64,000 bases of DNA from Argonema antarcticum A004/B2. GTDB lineage: Bacteria > Cyanobacteriota > Cyanobacteriia > Cyanobacteriales > Aerosakkonemataceae. Below are positions 9,370 to 19,283 of this stretch, piece after piece. Both the position numbers and the translations under genes were made by a program. The stretch lies in assembly GCF_023333585.1 (NCBI RefSeq), contig NZ_JAIQZN010000002.1:62001-126000 (forward strand), given 5' to 3'. The notes beneath the pieces are model-generated. The model ran no database searches and was not told the origin of the DNA. It saw only the letters and a program-made list of their open reading frames with translations. The stretch's first letter is position 1; each line of letters begins with the position of its first letter.

Positions 9370-10926
9370 TTGTCAGATCCCACAAGCAACATACCTCCTG
9401 ATAACGACCCCGATCGACACTTCCGCACAGACCACCTGAAGGCCGACCTCAAAGGCCGCTCAGTGCGGGGCGGGGCGGTCACAATGGTGAGTCAGATAAG
9501 TAAAATTATCCTCAATTTTGGCTCGACCGCAGTCATGGCTCGCCTGCTGACACCGGAGGATTATGGGTTGCTTGGCATGGTTGTCATCATTACCGGCTTT
9601 ATCGATCTGTTCAAAGATCTAGGCTTGTCTACAGCAACGATCCAAAAATCTGAGATTACCCACAAACAAGTCAGCACTCTGCTTTGGATAAACGTAGCGA
9701 TCGGTTTTGGGATTACGGTGTTGACAATAGCGATCGCACCTCTGGTTGCCTGGTTTTACAACGAACCGCGTTTGACACCGATCGCAATGGTGCTGGCAAT
9801 CGGGTTTATCTTCGGTAGTTTAACAGTCCAACACCAAGCCTTGCTGAGAAGGCAGATGCGCTTTAAAGCCTTAAGCGCGATCGATCTCACCTCCATGTTC
9901 GTTAGTGTTATTGTTGGTATCGCCTCAGCCTTGATGTTGCCCGATAAAAACCAGTACTGGGCGCTAGTGTTTGCCAGATTGAGCATGACGATCTGTAACA
10001 CGATCGGAGTGTGGATCCTGTCTGGTTGGCGTCCCGGTCTACCAGATCGGAACAGCGGCATAGGTGATATGCTGGCCTTCGGCAGCCACATTACCGGCTT
10101 TAGTATGCTTAATTACTTTAGTCGGAACACAGATAATCTGCTCATTGGATGGTACTGGGGGCCCCAAGAGTTGGGTCTTTATGCCAAAGCTTACCAATTA
10201 CTGCTCCTGCCGTTCCAACAAATCACCGTACCGATTAGCAACGTCGCTCTCCCTGCACTCAGCCGTCTCCAAAATGAGCCAGAGCGATACCGCAGCTATT
10301 ATCAGAAAGGCGTTCTGATGTTAGTTATATTGGGAATGCCTCTGGTTGTGTTAATGTTCGTCTCAGCAGATAAGGTGATCCTGACCCTCCTTGGCGACCA
10401 ATGGACGGACGCCATTGCAATCTTTCGACTGCTGGCTCCAGCTACTTTTGTAGCAACGTTTAACGCCGCAGCGGGATGGGTTTATACTTCCTTGCGTAAG
10501 GCAGATCGTCAGTTGCGTTGGGGCATTTTTACCGCAGTTGTAGATCTGATCGCTTTTACGATCGGCGTTCGATGGGGTGCGATCGGTGTAGCCACAGCCT
10601 ACAGCATTAGCAGAATTCTCACCCGTTATCCCGCCATCCACTACTGTTATAAAGCTACATTTTTGAACGTCACCGATCTTGACGCTGTAATCTGGAAACC
10701 TGCCTTGGCTTCAGTGTTAGCTGGTGCCGCACTGTTTGGAGTAGATTATCTAATCCTGTTTACCCAGAACCCAGCGATCGGATTGGCGATCGATTTTATT
10801 ATTTACACACTGTTTTATATTTTGGCATGGTCTATCCTGCCCAATGGCTGGCAGACCCTGCGTGGAATTGTGCAACTAATCAAAACTTTGCGTTCAAAAC
10901 CCAAGGAGGCTGGCAATGCAAATTAA
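9370..10926 (+). CDS. Lipid-linked oligosaccharide flippase (Wzx, MOP superfamily)
   Basis: Integral membrane flippase that would move undecaprenyl-linked repeat units across the plasma membrane before polymerisation. The protein of 518 residues has about 12-14 hydrophobic segments, and its N-terminal region (GGAVTMVSQISKIILNFGSTAVMARLLTPEDYGL) is characteristic of polysaccharide_synt proteins. The central YFSRNTDNLLIGW segment is also conserved. The start codon is TTG at 9370; no ATG lies near the expected N-terminus. It overlaps the sulfotransferase by 11 bases and so heads an operon running to 16692. Confidence 0.9.
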   Translation: MSDPTSNIPPDNDPDRHFRTDHLKADLKGRSVRGGAVTMVSQISKIILNFGSTAVMARLLTPEDYGLLGMVVIITGFIDLFKDLGLSTATIQKSEITHKQVSTLLWINVAIGFGITVLTIAIAPLVAWFYNEPRLTPIAMVLAIGFIFGSLTVQHQALLRRQMRFKALSAIDLTSMFVSVIVGIASALMLPDKNQYWALVFARLSMTICNTIGVWILSGWRPGLPDRNSGIGDMLAFGSHITGFSMLNYFSRNTDNLLIGWYWGPQELGLYAKAYQLLLLPFQQITVPISNVALPALSRLQNEPERYRSYYQKGVLMLVILGMPLVVLMFVSADKVILTLLGDQWTDAIAIFRLLAPATFVATFNAAAGWVYTSLRKADRQLRWGIFTAVVDLIAFTIGVRWGAIGVATAYSISRILTRYPAIHYCYKATFLNVTDLDAVIWKPALASVLAGAALFGVDYLILFTQNPAIGLAIDFIIYTLFYILAWSILPNGWQTLRGIVQLIKTLRSKPKEAGNAN

Positions 10927-11785
10927 TAAGCTCAAACAATTAATTCCCCAACCGATTAAACGCCTGAAATACAACGGGCAAAAGCAATTGAAAAAGCTTC
11001 AAACAGAATGGGAAACGATCTCCGCCAAAGTCAATCCCAAACCAATTATAGTTTTGGGCAACCAGAAGTCTGGCACCTCAGCTATTGCGGCACTTCTGGG
11101 CGAAATGACCGGCCAAGCGTTTCTGATCGACATGATGAAATCGAACGATCGCAACATTTACGAACCAGTAAAAAAAGGAGAAATATCCTTTCGCGATTTT
11201 ATTAAGCTCAACAAACTCGAATTTTCCAAAAATATCATAAAAGAGCCTAACCTGACTTTATTTTATGACGAATTAGTCGAACATTTCCCCGAAGCAAAAT
11301 TTGCATTTGTGATTCGAGACCCCAGAAATAATATCAGAAGTATGCTCGACCTTTTTGAAATACCGGGCAATCTTAACCAAATGGAACAAGAACATTATAA
11401 CCGTCTTGTCCGTTCTTGGCCCTCTATTTTCGATGGAACCTGGTTGGGAATAAAAGGAGAAAATTACATCGAAATATTAGCAGAAAGATGGAACTACACA
11501 GCAAACGTATATCTGCAAAATCGAGATCAGATACTACTGGTAAAATACGAAGATTTTGTGAAAGATAAAATCGGCGAAATCGCCCGACTTGCCGAGAAAC
11601 TGGGACTCCAACCTGTTAAAGATATTTCCGACAAAGTAGATGTGCAATTTCAACCAGCAGGCGGTAATAAAAACGTCAAATGGAAGCAATTTTTTGGCGA
11701 GGATAATTTAGCTCGCATCGAAGGCATCTGCGGCGAAAAAATGAAGCAATTTAACTACTTACAAAGCCATGAAATGTCTAATTAG
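10916..11785 (+). CDS. PAPS-dependent sulfotransferase
   Basis: Carbohydrate-type sulfotransferase. The 5'-phosphosulfate loop is IIVLGNQKSGTSAI near residue 45, and the 3'-phosphate-binding segment is FAFVIRDPRNNIRSMLDLF near residue 135. At 289 residues it is typical of the Sulfotransfer_1/3 group. It is encoded directly behind the flippase with an 11-base overlap and ahead of three glycosyltransferases, so it probably sulfates the polysaccharide or its lipid-linked precursor. Sulfated EPS is known in cyanobacteria (established knowledge); assignment to this polymer is inference. Confidence 0.85.
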   Translation: MQINKLKQLIPQPIKRLKYNGQKQLKKLQTEWETISAKVNPKPIIVLGNQKSGTSAIAALLGEMTGQAFLIDMMKSNDRNIYEPVKKGEISFRDFIKLNKLEFSKNIIKEPNLTLFYDELVEHFPEAKFAFVIRDPRNNIRSMLDLFEIPGNLNQMEQEHYNRLVRSWPSIFDGTWLGIKGENYIEILAERWNYTANVYLQNRDQILLVKYEDFVKDKIGEIARLAEKLGLQPVKDISDKVDVQFQPAGGNKNVKWKQFFGEDNLARIEGICGEKMKQFNYLQSHEMSN

Positions 11786-11821
11786 CAGAGCGATATTACA
11801 GACATCAAAAGGAGAAACAGC

Positions 11822-13051
11822 ATGAGAATTGCCGTATTGGTAGACCAGTTTCCCGCCGTATCAGAAACCTTCATCTTGCAGCAAATTGTCGATTTAATCG
11901 ATCGCGGACACGAAGTCGATATTTACTCTAACAAAATCGGCAATCTTTCCCAAGTGCATTCGTGGGTAGAAAAATACCGACTTCTCAACCGCACCTTCTA
12001 TCCCCAAATGCCAGATAACCGTTTCTTGCGCGTAATGAAAGCACTAGGAATAATCATAGCAAATCCCTTAACAAATCCTGCTATTTGGGTGCGATCGATC
12101 GACTATTTGAAATACAAACAGCAAGCTTCATCACTAAAATTGTTCTACGGAACCAGCAGATTTGTAGGTAAAAAACCATACGATATCATCCACTGTCAAT
12201 TAGGATTTCTCGGCTTGCAAGGACTATTGTATCGCCAGATAGGAGTCCTTAAAGGAAAGTTGGTAACATCATTTCGCGGCAACGATTTTATCGTTTATAT
12301 TAATAAGTTTGGCAAAGATTATTTTAACGAGCTTTGGGAACAAGGAGACTTCTTCCTTCCCGTCTGCGAAAGTATGAAACGCCAGATGATCGAATTAGGG
12401 TGCGATGAGAAAAAAATTACCGTATATCGCACCGGACTCGATCTGAAAAATTTTGCTTTTACTCAGCGACAAATACGTGCCGATCAACGAGTAAAATTAG
12501 TAACAATTGCTCGTCTGGCGGAAAGCAAAGGCATAGAATACGGTATTAGAGCGATCGAAAAACTGGTAAAAAATTACCCGCACATCGAATATCTCATCGT
12601 CGGAGATGGCCCGCTAATGGGAGAATTACAGCAATTGATTCGGGAACTCGATTTACAAAACGCGGTAAAACTGCTAGGCTGGAAAAAGCGAAACGAAGTT
12701 ATAGAAATCCTCAGCGGTGCAGATATTTTGGTAGCCCCCAGCGTCACAGCTAAAAACGGCGCTCAAGAAGGTATACCTAATGTATTGAAAGAAGCAATGG
12801 CGATCGGATTACCAGTCGTCAGCACCCACCACAGCGGTATCCCAGAATTGATTGAAAATGGCGTTTCGGGTTTCTTAGTTCCAGAACGCGATGCAGATAC
12901 TCTGGCCGAAAAAATCGGCTATTTGGCAGATCATCCAGAAATATGGCTGCAAATGAGCCGTGCCGGTCGCGCCTGCGTAGAAAAATCTTACGACCTTAAC
13001 AAATTAAACGATAGACTGGTTGAAATCTATCAAAATTTAGGGGAGGCATAA
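11822..13051 (+). CDS. Glycosyltransferase family 4 (WcaL-like)
   Basis: GT-B transferase resembling colanic-acid-type WcaL enzymes. The start MRIAVLVDQFPAVSETFI is the classic N-terminus of this group. The donor domain shows TIARLAESKGIEYGIRA, YLIVGDGPL, VKLLGWKKR and GAQEGIPNVLKEAMAIGLPVV with the two conserved Glu residues about eight apart. A good GGAG-type ribosome site (aaaaggagaaacag) lies just before the ATG. It lies 36 bases behind the sulfotransferase in the flippase operon. Confidence 0.9.
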   Translation: MRIAVLVDQFPAVSETFILQQIVDLIDRGHEVDIYSNKIGNLSQVHSWVEKYRLLNRTFYPQMPDNRFLRVMKALGIIIANPLTNPAIWVRSIDYLKYKQQASSLKLFYGTSRFVGKKPYDIIHCQLGFLGLQGLLYRQIGVLKGKLVTSFRGNDFIVYINKFGKDYFNELWEQGDFFLPVCESMKRQMIELGCDEKKITVYRTGLDLKNFAFTQRQIRADQRVKLVTIARLAESKGIEYGIRAIEKLVKNYPHIEYLIVGDGPLMGELQQLIRELDLQNAVKLLGWKKRNEVIEILSGADILVAPSVTAKNGAQEGIPNVLKEAMAIGLPVVSTHHSGIPELIENGVSGFLVPERDADTLAEKIGYLADHPEIWLQMSRAGRACVEKSYDLNKLNDRLVEIYQNLGEA

Positions 13052-13149
13052 CAAATTATTATAAAAATACCTGGATCATCTATTATTTCCAAATATAAAA
13101 AAATATTTAGTGGCATTGAGTAATTAGTTTAACGGAAAATAAGTAATTT

Positions 13150-14082
13150 ATGTTCAATAAAATGGTCAAAGAAAATCCTCTCGTCACCGTTGTCATACCA
13201 ACCTATAACCGCGCCAATCTAATCGTTCGCGCCACAGACAGCGTAATTAAACAAACCTACAATAACCTGGAAATAATCGTAGTTGACGATGCTTCCACCG
13301 ACAATACAGCCGAGGTAATCAAAGCTATTAAAGACCCTAGAATTCGCTACATCGTTTACGAGAAAAATGGTGGCTCCGATAAAGCTCGTAATACCGGGAT
13401 TGAAGCAGCTACCGGAGAGTATATAGCTTTTTTAGATTCAGATGACGTTTGGTTGCCAAATAAAATAGAATTGCAAGTAGCCACAATTCAAAACGCTTCC
13501 GATCCAGAAAAAGCAGTAATCTATACTCAGGTAAAAAATGATAAAGGCTACGAAGTAACAATCCAGCCTAACAGGGCAAAAAAGGATACAGAGTCTTTAG
13601 CAGATTATATGTTTGTCTATAATGGATTTATCCAAACAAGTACTATAATGCTGTCACGACAATTAGCAATGTCTGTACCGTTTCGTTCCGGCATATCTCC
13701 TCACGAAGATCTGGACGTATTCTTAAGACTTGAAGAGGCAGGCGGAAAATATATTTTTATTCAAGAACCTTTAAGTATTTGGCATAACGATATGCGAAGC
13801 AATCGCTTAACAAAAATGCGCGATTACCGCCGATCGTTAAACTGGATTATGCAATACGAATCCTCGCTCTCACCCAAAGCAATCAAAGGATTTTTAGTTA
13901 CAGAAGTTGTTTCCGTACTAATTGCAAGCGAGCGAGAAAAACTTTATGCCCAAAAAATACTGCTCGATGCGCTATTGCTCAGAGCGATATCTCCGCAAAA
14001 GTTTGCTAAACTAACAGCTAGGATAATAATACCAGAAAGCTTACGCCAGAAATTGAAGAATATAAGGTCAAACAACAAATGA
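13150..14082 (+). CDS. Glycosyltransferase family 2
   Basis: Inverting GT-A transferase. The N-terminal core contains VTVVIPTYNRANLI, VVDDASTDNT and AFLDSDDVW (DxD region near residue 98). ISPHEDLDVFLRLEEAG provides the usual catalytic ED pair near residue 192. The C-terminal 90 residues are helical without clear membrane segments. Two ATG codons are possible (13150 and the next in-frame Met five codons later). The stop overlaps the start of the next gene as ATGA, implying coupled translation. It probably extends the repeat unit. Confidence 0.88.
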   Translation: MFNKMVKENPLVTVVIPTYNRANLIVRATDSVIKQTYNNLEIIVVDDASTDNTAEVIKAIKDPRIRYIVYEKNGGSDKARNTGIEAATGEYIAFLDSDDVWLPNKIELQVATIQNASDPEKAVIYTQVKNDKGYEVTIQPNRAKKDTESLADYMFVYNGFIQTSTIMLSRQLAMSVPFRSGISPHEDLDVFLRLEEAGGKYIFIQEPLSIWHNDMRSNRLTKMRDYRRSLNWIMQYESSLSPKAIKGFLVTEVVSVLIASEREKLYAQKILLDALLLRAISPQKFAKLTARIIIPESLRQKLKNIRSNNK

Positions 14083-15326
14083 AGCCTTTACTCCTTTGCA
14101 AATCGGACATCCAGGGTGGTGCTTGTCGTTCTGCTTATCGACTGCATCAAGGTTTGCAGACTATTGGCGTACCTTCCCAAATGCTAGTGCAAGATAAAGT
14201 CAGCGATAACAGCGGCGTAATAGGAGCAAAAAGTCCCATAATCCAAAAACTTGCTAATTTTAGAGAAAGTTTGGACTTTTTGCCCTTAAAGTTTTATAAA
14301 CAGCGGCAAAACACCACATTTTGGCCTGCGTTAGTGCCAGATACAATAGGTTCTAAAGTTGCCAAAGTCAATCCAGATGTGGTAAATTTGCATTGGATTT
14401 GCAGGGGCTACTTGCAACTGGAAACGATCGCAAAATTTAACAAACCCCTAGTTTGGACACTCCACGATATGTGGGCATTTACAGGCGGATGCCACTACAG
14501 CGAAGATTGCGATCGCTACACCCAATCCTGCGGAAATTGCCCTCAACTTCAAAGCAACAACAAATGGGATTTATCCAGTTGGATATGGCAGCGAAAATCT
14601 AAATCTTGGCAAAGACTAAATTTAACAGTTGTTACCCCCAGTCAATGGTTAGCTAAATGCGCCAAAGCAAGTTCCCTTTTTAAAGATATCCGAATAGAAG
14701 TTATACCCTACGGATTGGATCTCCAACGATATAAACCAGTAGACAAAGAAACAGCACGGGAATTACTCAATTTACCTCAAGATAAGCAACTCATTCTTTT
14801 TGGATCGATGAAAACCAGCGATCGCAGGAAAGGATTTCATCTGCTGGAACCAGCTTTACAACAGCTTAGCAAATCGGGATGGCACGATCGCGCAGAACTC
14901 GTTGTTTTCGGTTCATCTGGGCCAAGCAGTGCCACCGACTTAGGTTTTAGATCTCATTACTTGGGCAGATTGGGAGACGATATTGCATTAGCCCTTGTTT
15001 ATTCAGCAGCAGATGTTTTTATCGCACCCTCCATCCAAGATAACTTGCCAAACACCGTCCTGGAAGCTCTAGCCTGCGGCACACCCTGCGTCGCCTTCAA
15101 TATCGGCGGAATGCCCGACGCGATCGAACACCAGCAAAACGGCTACCTAGCTCAACCTTATAAAATAGAAGACTTAGCTCAAGGAATTGACTGGGTGTTA
15201 GAAAACAAAGAACGCCATCAAAAACTATCCTCTAGCGCCCGTCAAAAAGCCGAACAAGAATATCCCCTAGAACTGCAAGCACAGCGATACTTGTCGATTT
15301 TCACAGAAATCTTAGGAAAAGCATAA
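14079..15326 (+). CDS. Glycosyltransferase family 4
   Basis: GT-B transferase of 415 residues starting KPLLLCKSDIQGGACRSAYRL, with a Cys-containing insert (GGCHYSEDCDRY and SCGNCPQL near residues 133-155) that is a known feature of this GT4 subgroup and may bind metal. The donor domain has LILFGSMKTSDRRKGF, HYLGRLGDD, SIQDNLPNTVLEALACGTPCV and FNIGGMPD. It overlaps the GT2 gene by four bases (ATGA) and is followed after 46 bases by the polymerase. Confidence 0.9.
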   Translation: MKPLLLCKSDIQGGACRSAYRLHQGLQTIGVPSQMLVQDKVSDNSGVIGAKSPIIQKLANFRESLDFLPLKFYKQRQNTTFWPALVPDTIGSKVAKVNPDVVNLHWICRGYLQLETIAKFNKPLVWTLHDMWAFTGGCHYSEDCDRYTQSCGNCPQLQSNNKWDLSSWIWQRKSKSWQRLNLTVVTPSQWLAKCAKASSLFKDIRIEVIPYGLDLQRYKPVDKETARELLNLPQDKQLILFGSMKTSDRRKGFHLLEPALQQLSKSGWHDRAELVVFGSSGPSSATDLGFRSHYLGRLGDDIALALVYSAADVFIAPSIQDNLPNTVLEALACGTPCVAFNIGGMPDAIEHQQNGYLAQPYKIEDLAQGIDWVLENKERHQKLSSSARQKAEQEYPLELQAQRYLSIFTEILGKA

Positions 15327-15372
15327 ACCACCCTTTTGTACTATCGTAAAATTATACTTCCGTACTACTGCA

Positions 15373-16692
15373 ATGTCCCTCGTACATAGCTCAACACGAT
15401 CGCTAGTTCGGCTAATGCTAGCAGCCGAAAAAGCCTACGCCGTTTTACTCCTTTTGATGCTCACAGAAGCTTTCATTCCCCTTTATAAAGAAGCCGGTTA
15501 CGCATGGGTAGGCCGCAGCCAGTTTTACGTGTGGAAATTGCTTTTATACATTGCTATCTTTTGTCTCTTTTTACGGCGCGATCGCTTTTTTATTGTTATT
15601 AAGCAAGGAAAATTTTTAGTTCTCTTTGTGGTGCTAACTTATATCTCTCAGTATTGGTCAGATGCACCAAGCGACACTAAAACAGCGGCAGTGAAACTGA
15701 TAGAAACAACCTTAATGGGAGCTTATATTTGTACCCGGTACAACTACAAAGAGCAAACCGATCTCTTTAGCTGGGTTTTCGGCATAGCAGCGGTACTGAG
15801 CATATTTTATGTATTTGCCCAACCATCCTTAGGGTTAATGCATAAGGCTGGTAGCGAACTTAATGGAACTTGGCGGGGTATTTACGTACATAAAAATGTC
15901 CTGGGTCGTATTATGACCATAGCAGGTATATTTTTGTTGATCAAAGCCTTAACTAGCCATAAAAAACGTTGGTTGTGGTGGTTGGTCTTTGCCATTTCGT
16001 TTCAGCTAATCTTGGGCACAAATTCAAAAACCGCTCTAGTCGGATTTCTCTTTCTGTTAATTATTTCCCCCTTCCATAGAATTTTTCGCTGGAACTCCGT
16101 CATTGCTGTACCCCTGTACCTGATCCTGGTGCTGGTAAGCGGAATAGGGGCTCAAACACTTGCGGATAACTGGAATAGTGCCCTAGCTTCTATTAATAAA
16201 GATCCGACTCTTACCGGGCGAATCCCCTTGTGGACAGTTCTGCTCGGTTATCTCGGAGAGCGCCCCTGGCTGGGCTACGGTTTGCACGGGTTCTGGCAGG
16301 GCTGGAAAGGTAAGGAGAATGCAAGTGTTTGGCGTACATTTGGCTGGTTACCTTCCCACGCCCACAACGGGTTTTTGGATATTGTGCTTGATTTTGGCTT
16401 AATTGGCTCAATAGTGTTTCTTGTGGCTTTTGTATATTCTATTTCACAAGCCTTAAAGAGGGTGCGATCGCTCCATTCCCTAGAAAGCCTCTGGCCGATA
16501 GGATATCTGACATTTTTTATCATTATGAACCAAACCCAATCAGTCATGGTAGTGCCATACAGTATCTATTGGATATTTTTTGTAGTAATAAGTATGACAC
16601 CGATCGAACCCTCCGAACAACAAAGCCCACCACAGCGCCACAGTACCCCCCCCGCACAGACAAAAGATAATATTAAAACCGCCTCAAAATAA
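15373..16692 (+). CDS. O-antigen/EPS polymerase (Wzy/WaaL-like)
   Basis: Integral membrane polymerase or ligase of the Wzy_C/O-antigen ligase family. Around 11 hydrophobic segments are visible over 439 residues. A large periplasmic loop holds GYGLHGFWQGW and SHAHNGFLDIVLDFGLIGS; HNxxL-type motifs are the best-conserved feature of the family. GTWRGIYVHKNVLGR is another typical loop. It would join repeat units delivered by the flippase in the same operon. It is the last gene of the operon and converges with the GT39 gene with only four bases between stops. Confidence 0.87.
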   Translation: MSLVHSSTRSLVRLMLAAEKAYAVLLLLMLTEAFIPLYKEAGYAWVGRSQFYVWKLLLYIAIFCLFLRRDRFFIVIKQGKFLVLFVVLTYISQYWSDAPSDTKTAAVKLIETTLMGAYICTRYNYKEQTDLFSWVFGIAAVLSIFYVFAQPSLGLMHKAGSELNGTWRGIYVHKNVLGRIMTIAGIFLLIKALTSHKKRWLWWLVFAISFQLILGTNSKTALVGFLFLLIISPFHRIFRWNSVIAVPLYLILVLVSGIGAQTLADNWNSALASINKDPTLTGRIPLWTVLLGYLGERPWLGYGLHGFWQGWKGKENASVWRTFGWLPSHAHNGFLDIVLDFGLIGSIVFLVAFVYSISQALKRVRSLHSLESLWPIGYLTFFIIMNQTQSVMVVPYSIYWIFFVVISMTPIEPSEQQSPPQRHSTPPAQTKDNIKTASK

Positions 16693-16696
16693 TCGG

Positions 16697-18310
16697 TTAT
16701 TCCGAGGATAGTTTTTCCAATTGCCAAAGGTTGTTCTGGAACTTACCTAATTCTTTATTTGGCTTAAATTTCCTGTTTTCCTGCTTCTCAAGTGCCTGTT
16801 TGAATTTATCCGAAGGTTTGTATAAAAATACTTCGCTGAAACCATAGTTAATTTTGAACACCTTCGGTTTATTCACCAACTGATATCGCACTTGGGCTGC
16901 TAGCAAATAACTAAGAGACAGCACGTGCGCTGGATTAGCATCGCTGAGCAACAGGGGGTGTTTAGCTTGGTTAATAATATAAGCCACTTGCGGATTGTAT
17001 TTAGTTCGATCAGGCCCTTTGTTCCACCAAATTTGTGCTTGAGAACTGACAGCACAGGACAGCACTCCACTCGAAAACACAATAATCGCTAAAAACTGCC
17101 ATAACCGCTGTCGTCTGATATTAATAGAAATAGAAGTAATTTGAGTACCCAGGAGGTAAGCAACAGCTAGCTGAATACCCAAATAACAAGCAATTGTATA
17201 CCTAGCTACCCCCGATCTTCGCCCACCAACAATTAAATCTGGAACTATTAAAGCGCTCGCACTCACTCCAATCAACATCAAAACAAACAACCACACCCGT
17301 TTTGGAGTGCGGCAGCAGAGAAAATAAATTGAATATACTACTATAATTAAGAAAATTAAAATGACAGGGATGAGCGGAAAAACTTTTATTAATGGATCGT
17401 CAGAACCAACACCCAAATCAAAAAAAATCCGACTAACGTTACCAGCCCACATTGTAATTAAAGAGAACAGGCTAACTTTCCTTGCTGCCCAGTCTGTGCC
17501 GCCTTCAGCTTTTGACAAATTAACAGCAAAAGCCAAAAGCCAAGGCACAAAAGCTAGCAGCGCCACTAACGATGCTACCAAGAAGGCAATTACCCTCTGA
17601 CTAAATTTGAAGCCTTCAGTAGCAAATACATAGATTCCATATCCAATAGCCACCAACCCAGAAAATAGAAATGTATAGAACCCCAATACCATACTAGCTG
17701 CATATATGCCCCAACTCAGCTTGGTTTGGACTCGCATAGCTCGCAGCAGAGTAACGCTCGATAGTAAAATTGTCACTATCCATAAACTATATGGCCGCGC
17801 TTCCTGAGCGTAAAGGACGTGGAATGGCGAAACAGCTATGAGTGAAATGGCTACCCATCCTACCTGCGGCGATTCAAATAATTCTTGACATAGCCAGTAA
17901 ATGCAAGGGAACGCCAGCAAGCTTATCAAGGCAGATAAACTTCTGATTGCTGCCACGGAATCGCCACACCATTGCGCCCAAAATCGCACCATCACAAAAT
18001 AGAGTGGCGGTAGCTGGGGTTCTTCCATTGCCAAACCCTGAATTGTATCGATTACGTTTTTTTCAGAGTTGATGTGCTGATACTTCTGTAAATCTTCTAT
18101 GCCAATTTCATGACCATCGAAAACTTGCCGAACTAATTCTCGCACTGTATATCCAGAAATCCGTAATGAGGTAACAGCCTCATCAGGCCAGTAAACTTTT
18201 TTATCCAAATTGACAAATCTAAAAAAGACTCCCAATACCAATATAAGGATGATTAAAAGCCGTAACCAAGTTGTATGCAGACTACTATTCTGGGTTAATT
18301 TACTTCTCAT
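16697..18310 (-). CDS. GT39/ArnT-like membrane glycosyltransferase
   Basis: Polyprenyl-phosphate-sugar-dependent membrane transferase of the PMT_2 type. The first periplasmic loop has YWPDEAVTSLRISG with the catalytic-type Asp-Glu pair near residue 40. Multiple membrane segments follow, and HVLYAQEARPYSLW near residue 165 is the second conserved loop of cyanobacterial family members. The C-terminal about 110 residues form a soluble periplasmic domain. It is on the opposite strand to the Wzx/Wzy operon, yet inside the same locus, so it may modify the polymer or a surface glycan on the outer face of the membrane. Confidence 0.85.
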   Translation of the reverse strand: MRSKLTQNSSLHTTWLRLLIILILVLGVFFRFVNLDKKVYWPDEAVTSLRISGYTVRELVRQVFDGHEIGIEDLQKYQHINSEKNVIDTIQGLAMEEPQLPPLYFVMVRFWAQWCGDSVAAIRSLSALISLLAFPCIYWLCQELFESPQVGWVAISLIAVSPFHVLYAQEARPYSLWIVTILLSSVTLLRAMRVQTKLSWGIYAASMVLGFYTFLFSGLVAIGYGIYVFATEGFKFSQRVIAFLVASLVALLAFVPWLLAFAVNLSKAEGGTDWAARKVSLFSLITMWAGNVSRIFFDLGVGSDDPLIKVFPLIPVILIFLIIVVYSIYFLCCRTPKRVWLFVLMLIGVSASALIVPDLIVGGRRSGVARYTIACYLGIQLAVAYLLGTQITSISINIRRQRLWQFLAIIVFSSGVLSCAVSSQAQIWWNKGPDRTKYNPQVAYIINQAKHPLLLSDANPAHVLSLSYLLAAQVRYQLVNKPKVFKINYGFSEVFLYKPSDKFKQALEKQENRKFKPNKELGKFQNNLWQLEKLSSE

Positions 18311-18416
18311 ACCAAATTAGCTTTGTATACCCGTTGCTAAATCCTCCTCAAAGCCGGAGTCTTCGGAACGGTTAACAATCACACAATTTCTCTTCAAGAT
18401 TGTATAGGCTTAGGCA

Positions 18417-18474
18417 TAAAAAAAATCAACACAGAGCCTAAATCTCCTGAAACCGGAGTTTTAGACTCTGTGTT
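18417..18474 (-). terminator. Rho-independent terminator of the PEP-CTERM gene
   Basis: Arms at 18428-18436 and 18466-18474 (AACACAGAG/CTCTGTGTT) are complementary, with further pairing inside (CTCC/GGAG). On the minus strand the stem is followed by GA and then eight T residues (18418-18425). It lies 33 bases after the PEP-CTERM stop codon, exactly where a terminator is expected. Confidence 0.8.
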
Positions 18475-18506
18475 AGCTAGTTTAATTCATGCTAGCTAGG
18501 TCGTGA

Positions 18507-19274
18507 TTATGAAAACTGACTAGCTCTGCGGCGACGGTTGCGAGAGAAGGCAAGTGCGCCCGCCACCAGTCCGAGACCCGCCAAGGTAGCTGGTTCGGGT
18601 ACTGATGCAACTGGGGTTCTCGCCTTCGCTGTTACCAGGAAGTCGTTGTAGTCTGTGTGTACCCCCTGACCTTGATCCTCGAAGGCCATGAGAATAGTTT
18701 TAGCAAAGGGATCGGCATTTGCTAGTCCAGCGGTGGTAACCAATTTACTGTTCAAGCTTCCGTTACTTCCCAAACTCCCATTACTAATTTTGGGGTCATT
18801 AAGCAGGGTCAGGTCGTCGAAAAACTTCACCTGTTGACCGAAGTTGTAACTAGCTCCATTTACAACCTGCGATCCCGTATTCTTAGCCGTTGTCGAGTAC
18901 ACGGTCGTATTTAGCCTTGTCGCACCCCAACTTTCCAGAAACAGGCTGTATGTCTCGCCCGCCTTAAAGGTGAAGGCGTCTGTACAAGTTGTAACTGTGA
19001 CACCACAAGTTCCCTTCCACTCCCCAGCATTCCCAGCATCCGAGAAGTTATTTTCGTTGATGCCCAGGTATGTTTTTGTTCCACCAGGGCCGAAAACTCC
19101 CAGTTTTCCTTTGTAATAGCCGTGGGATTCCATGAAGTTAAAGTCTACAGTGGTATCAGCATCAAATGTGATGCCCCCATTTCCAAAATTGAAGGCTTGG
19201 GCTGGAGCCGAAGCCATACCGAATAAAGCAGTTGCAGCAGCGGCGGTAGTAAGTAGGCTTTGTTTGAATTTCAT
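18507..19274 (-). CDS. PEP-CTERM sorting domain protein
   Basis: Secreted surface protein of unknown function. A signal peptide (KFKQSLLTTAAAATALFG...AQA) is followed by a beta-rich domain of about 190 residues. The C-terminus carries the complete sorting signal: VPEPATLAGLGL, a hydrophobic stretch, and the basic cluster RNRRRR. PEP-CTERM proteins are processed by exosortase and are linked with EPS production (established knowledge); no exosortase is in this window. The start at 19274 (fourth codon Met) was preferred because AGGATGG lies eight bases before it; an upstream ATG at 19283 is possible. A clear terminator follows. Confidence 0.85.
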   Translation of the reverse strand: MKFKQSLLTTAAAATALFGMASAPAQAFNFGNGGITFDADTTVDFNFMESHGYYKGKLGVFGPGGTKTYLGINENNFSDAGNAGEWKGTCGVTVTTCTDAFTFKAGETYSLFLESWGATRLNTTVYSTTAKNTGSQVVNGASYNFGQQVKFFDDLTLLNDPKISNGSLGSNGSLNSKLVTTAGLANADPFAKTILMAFEDQGQGVHTDYNDFLVTAKARTPVASVPEPATLAGLGLVAGALAFSRNRRRRASQFS

Positions 19275-19283
19275 GATAACCAT

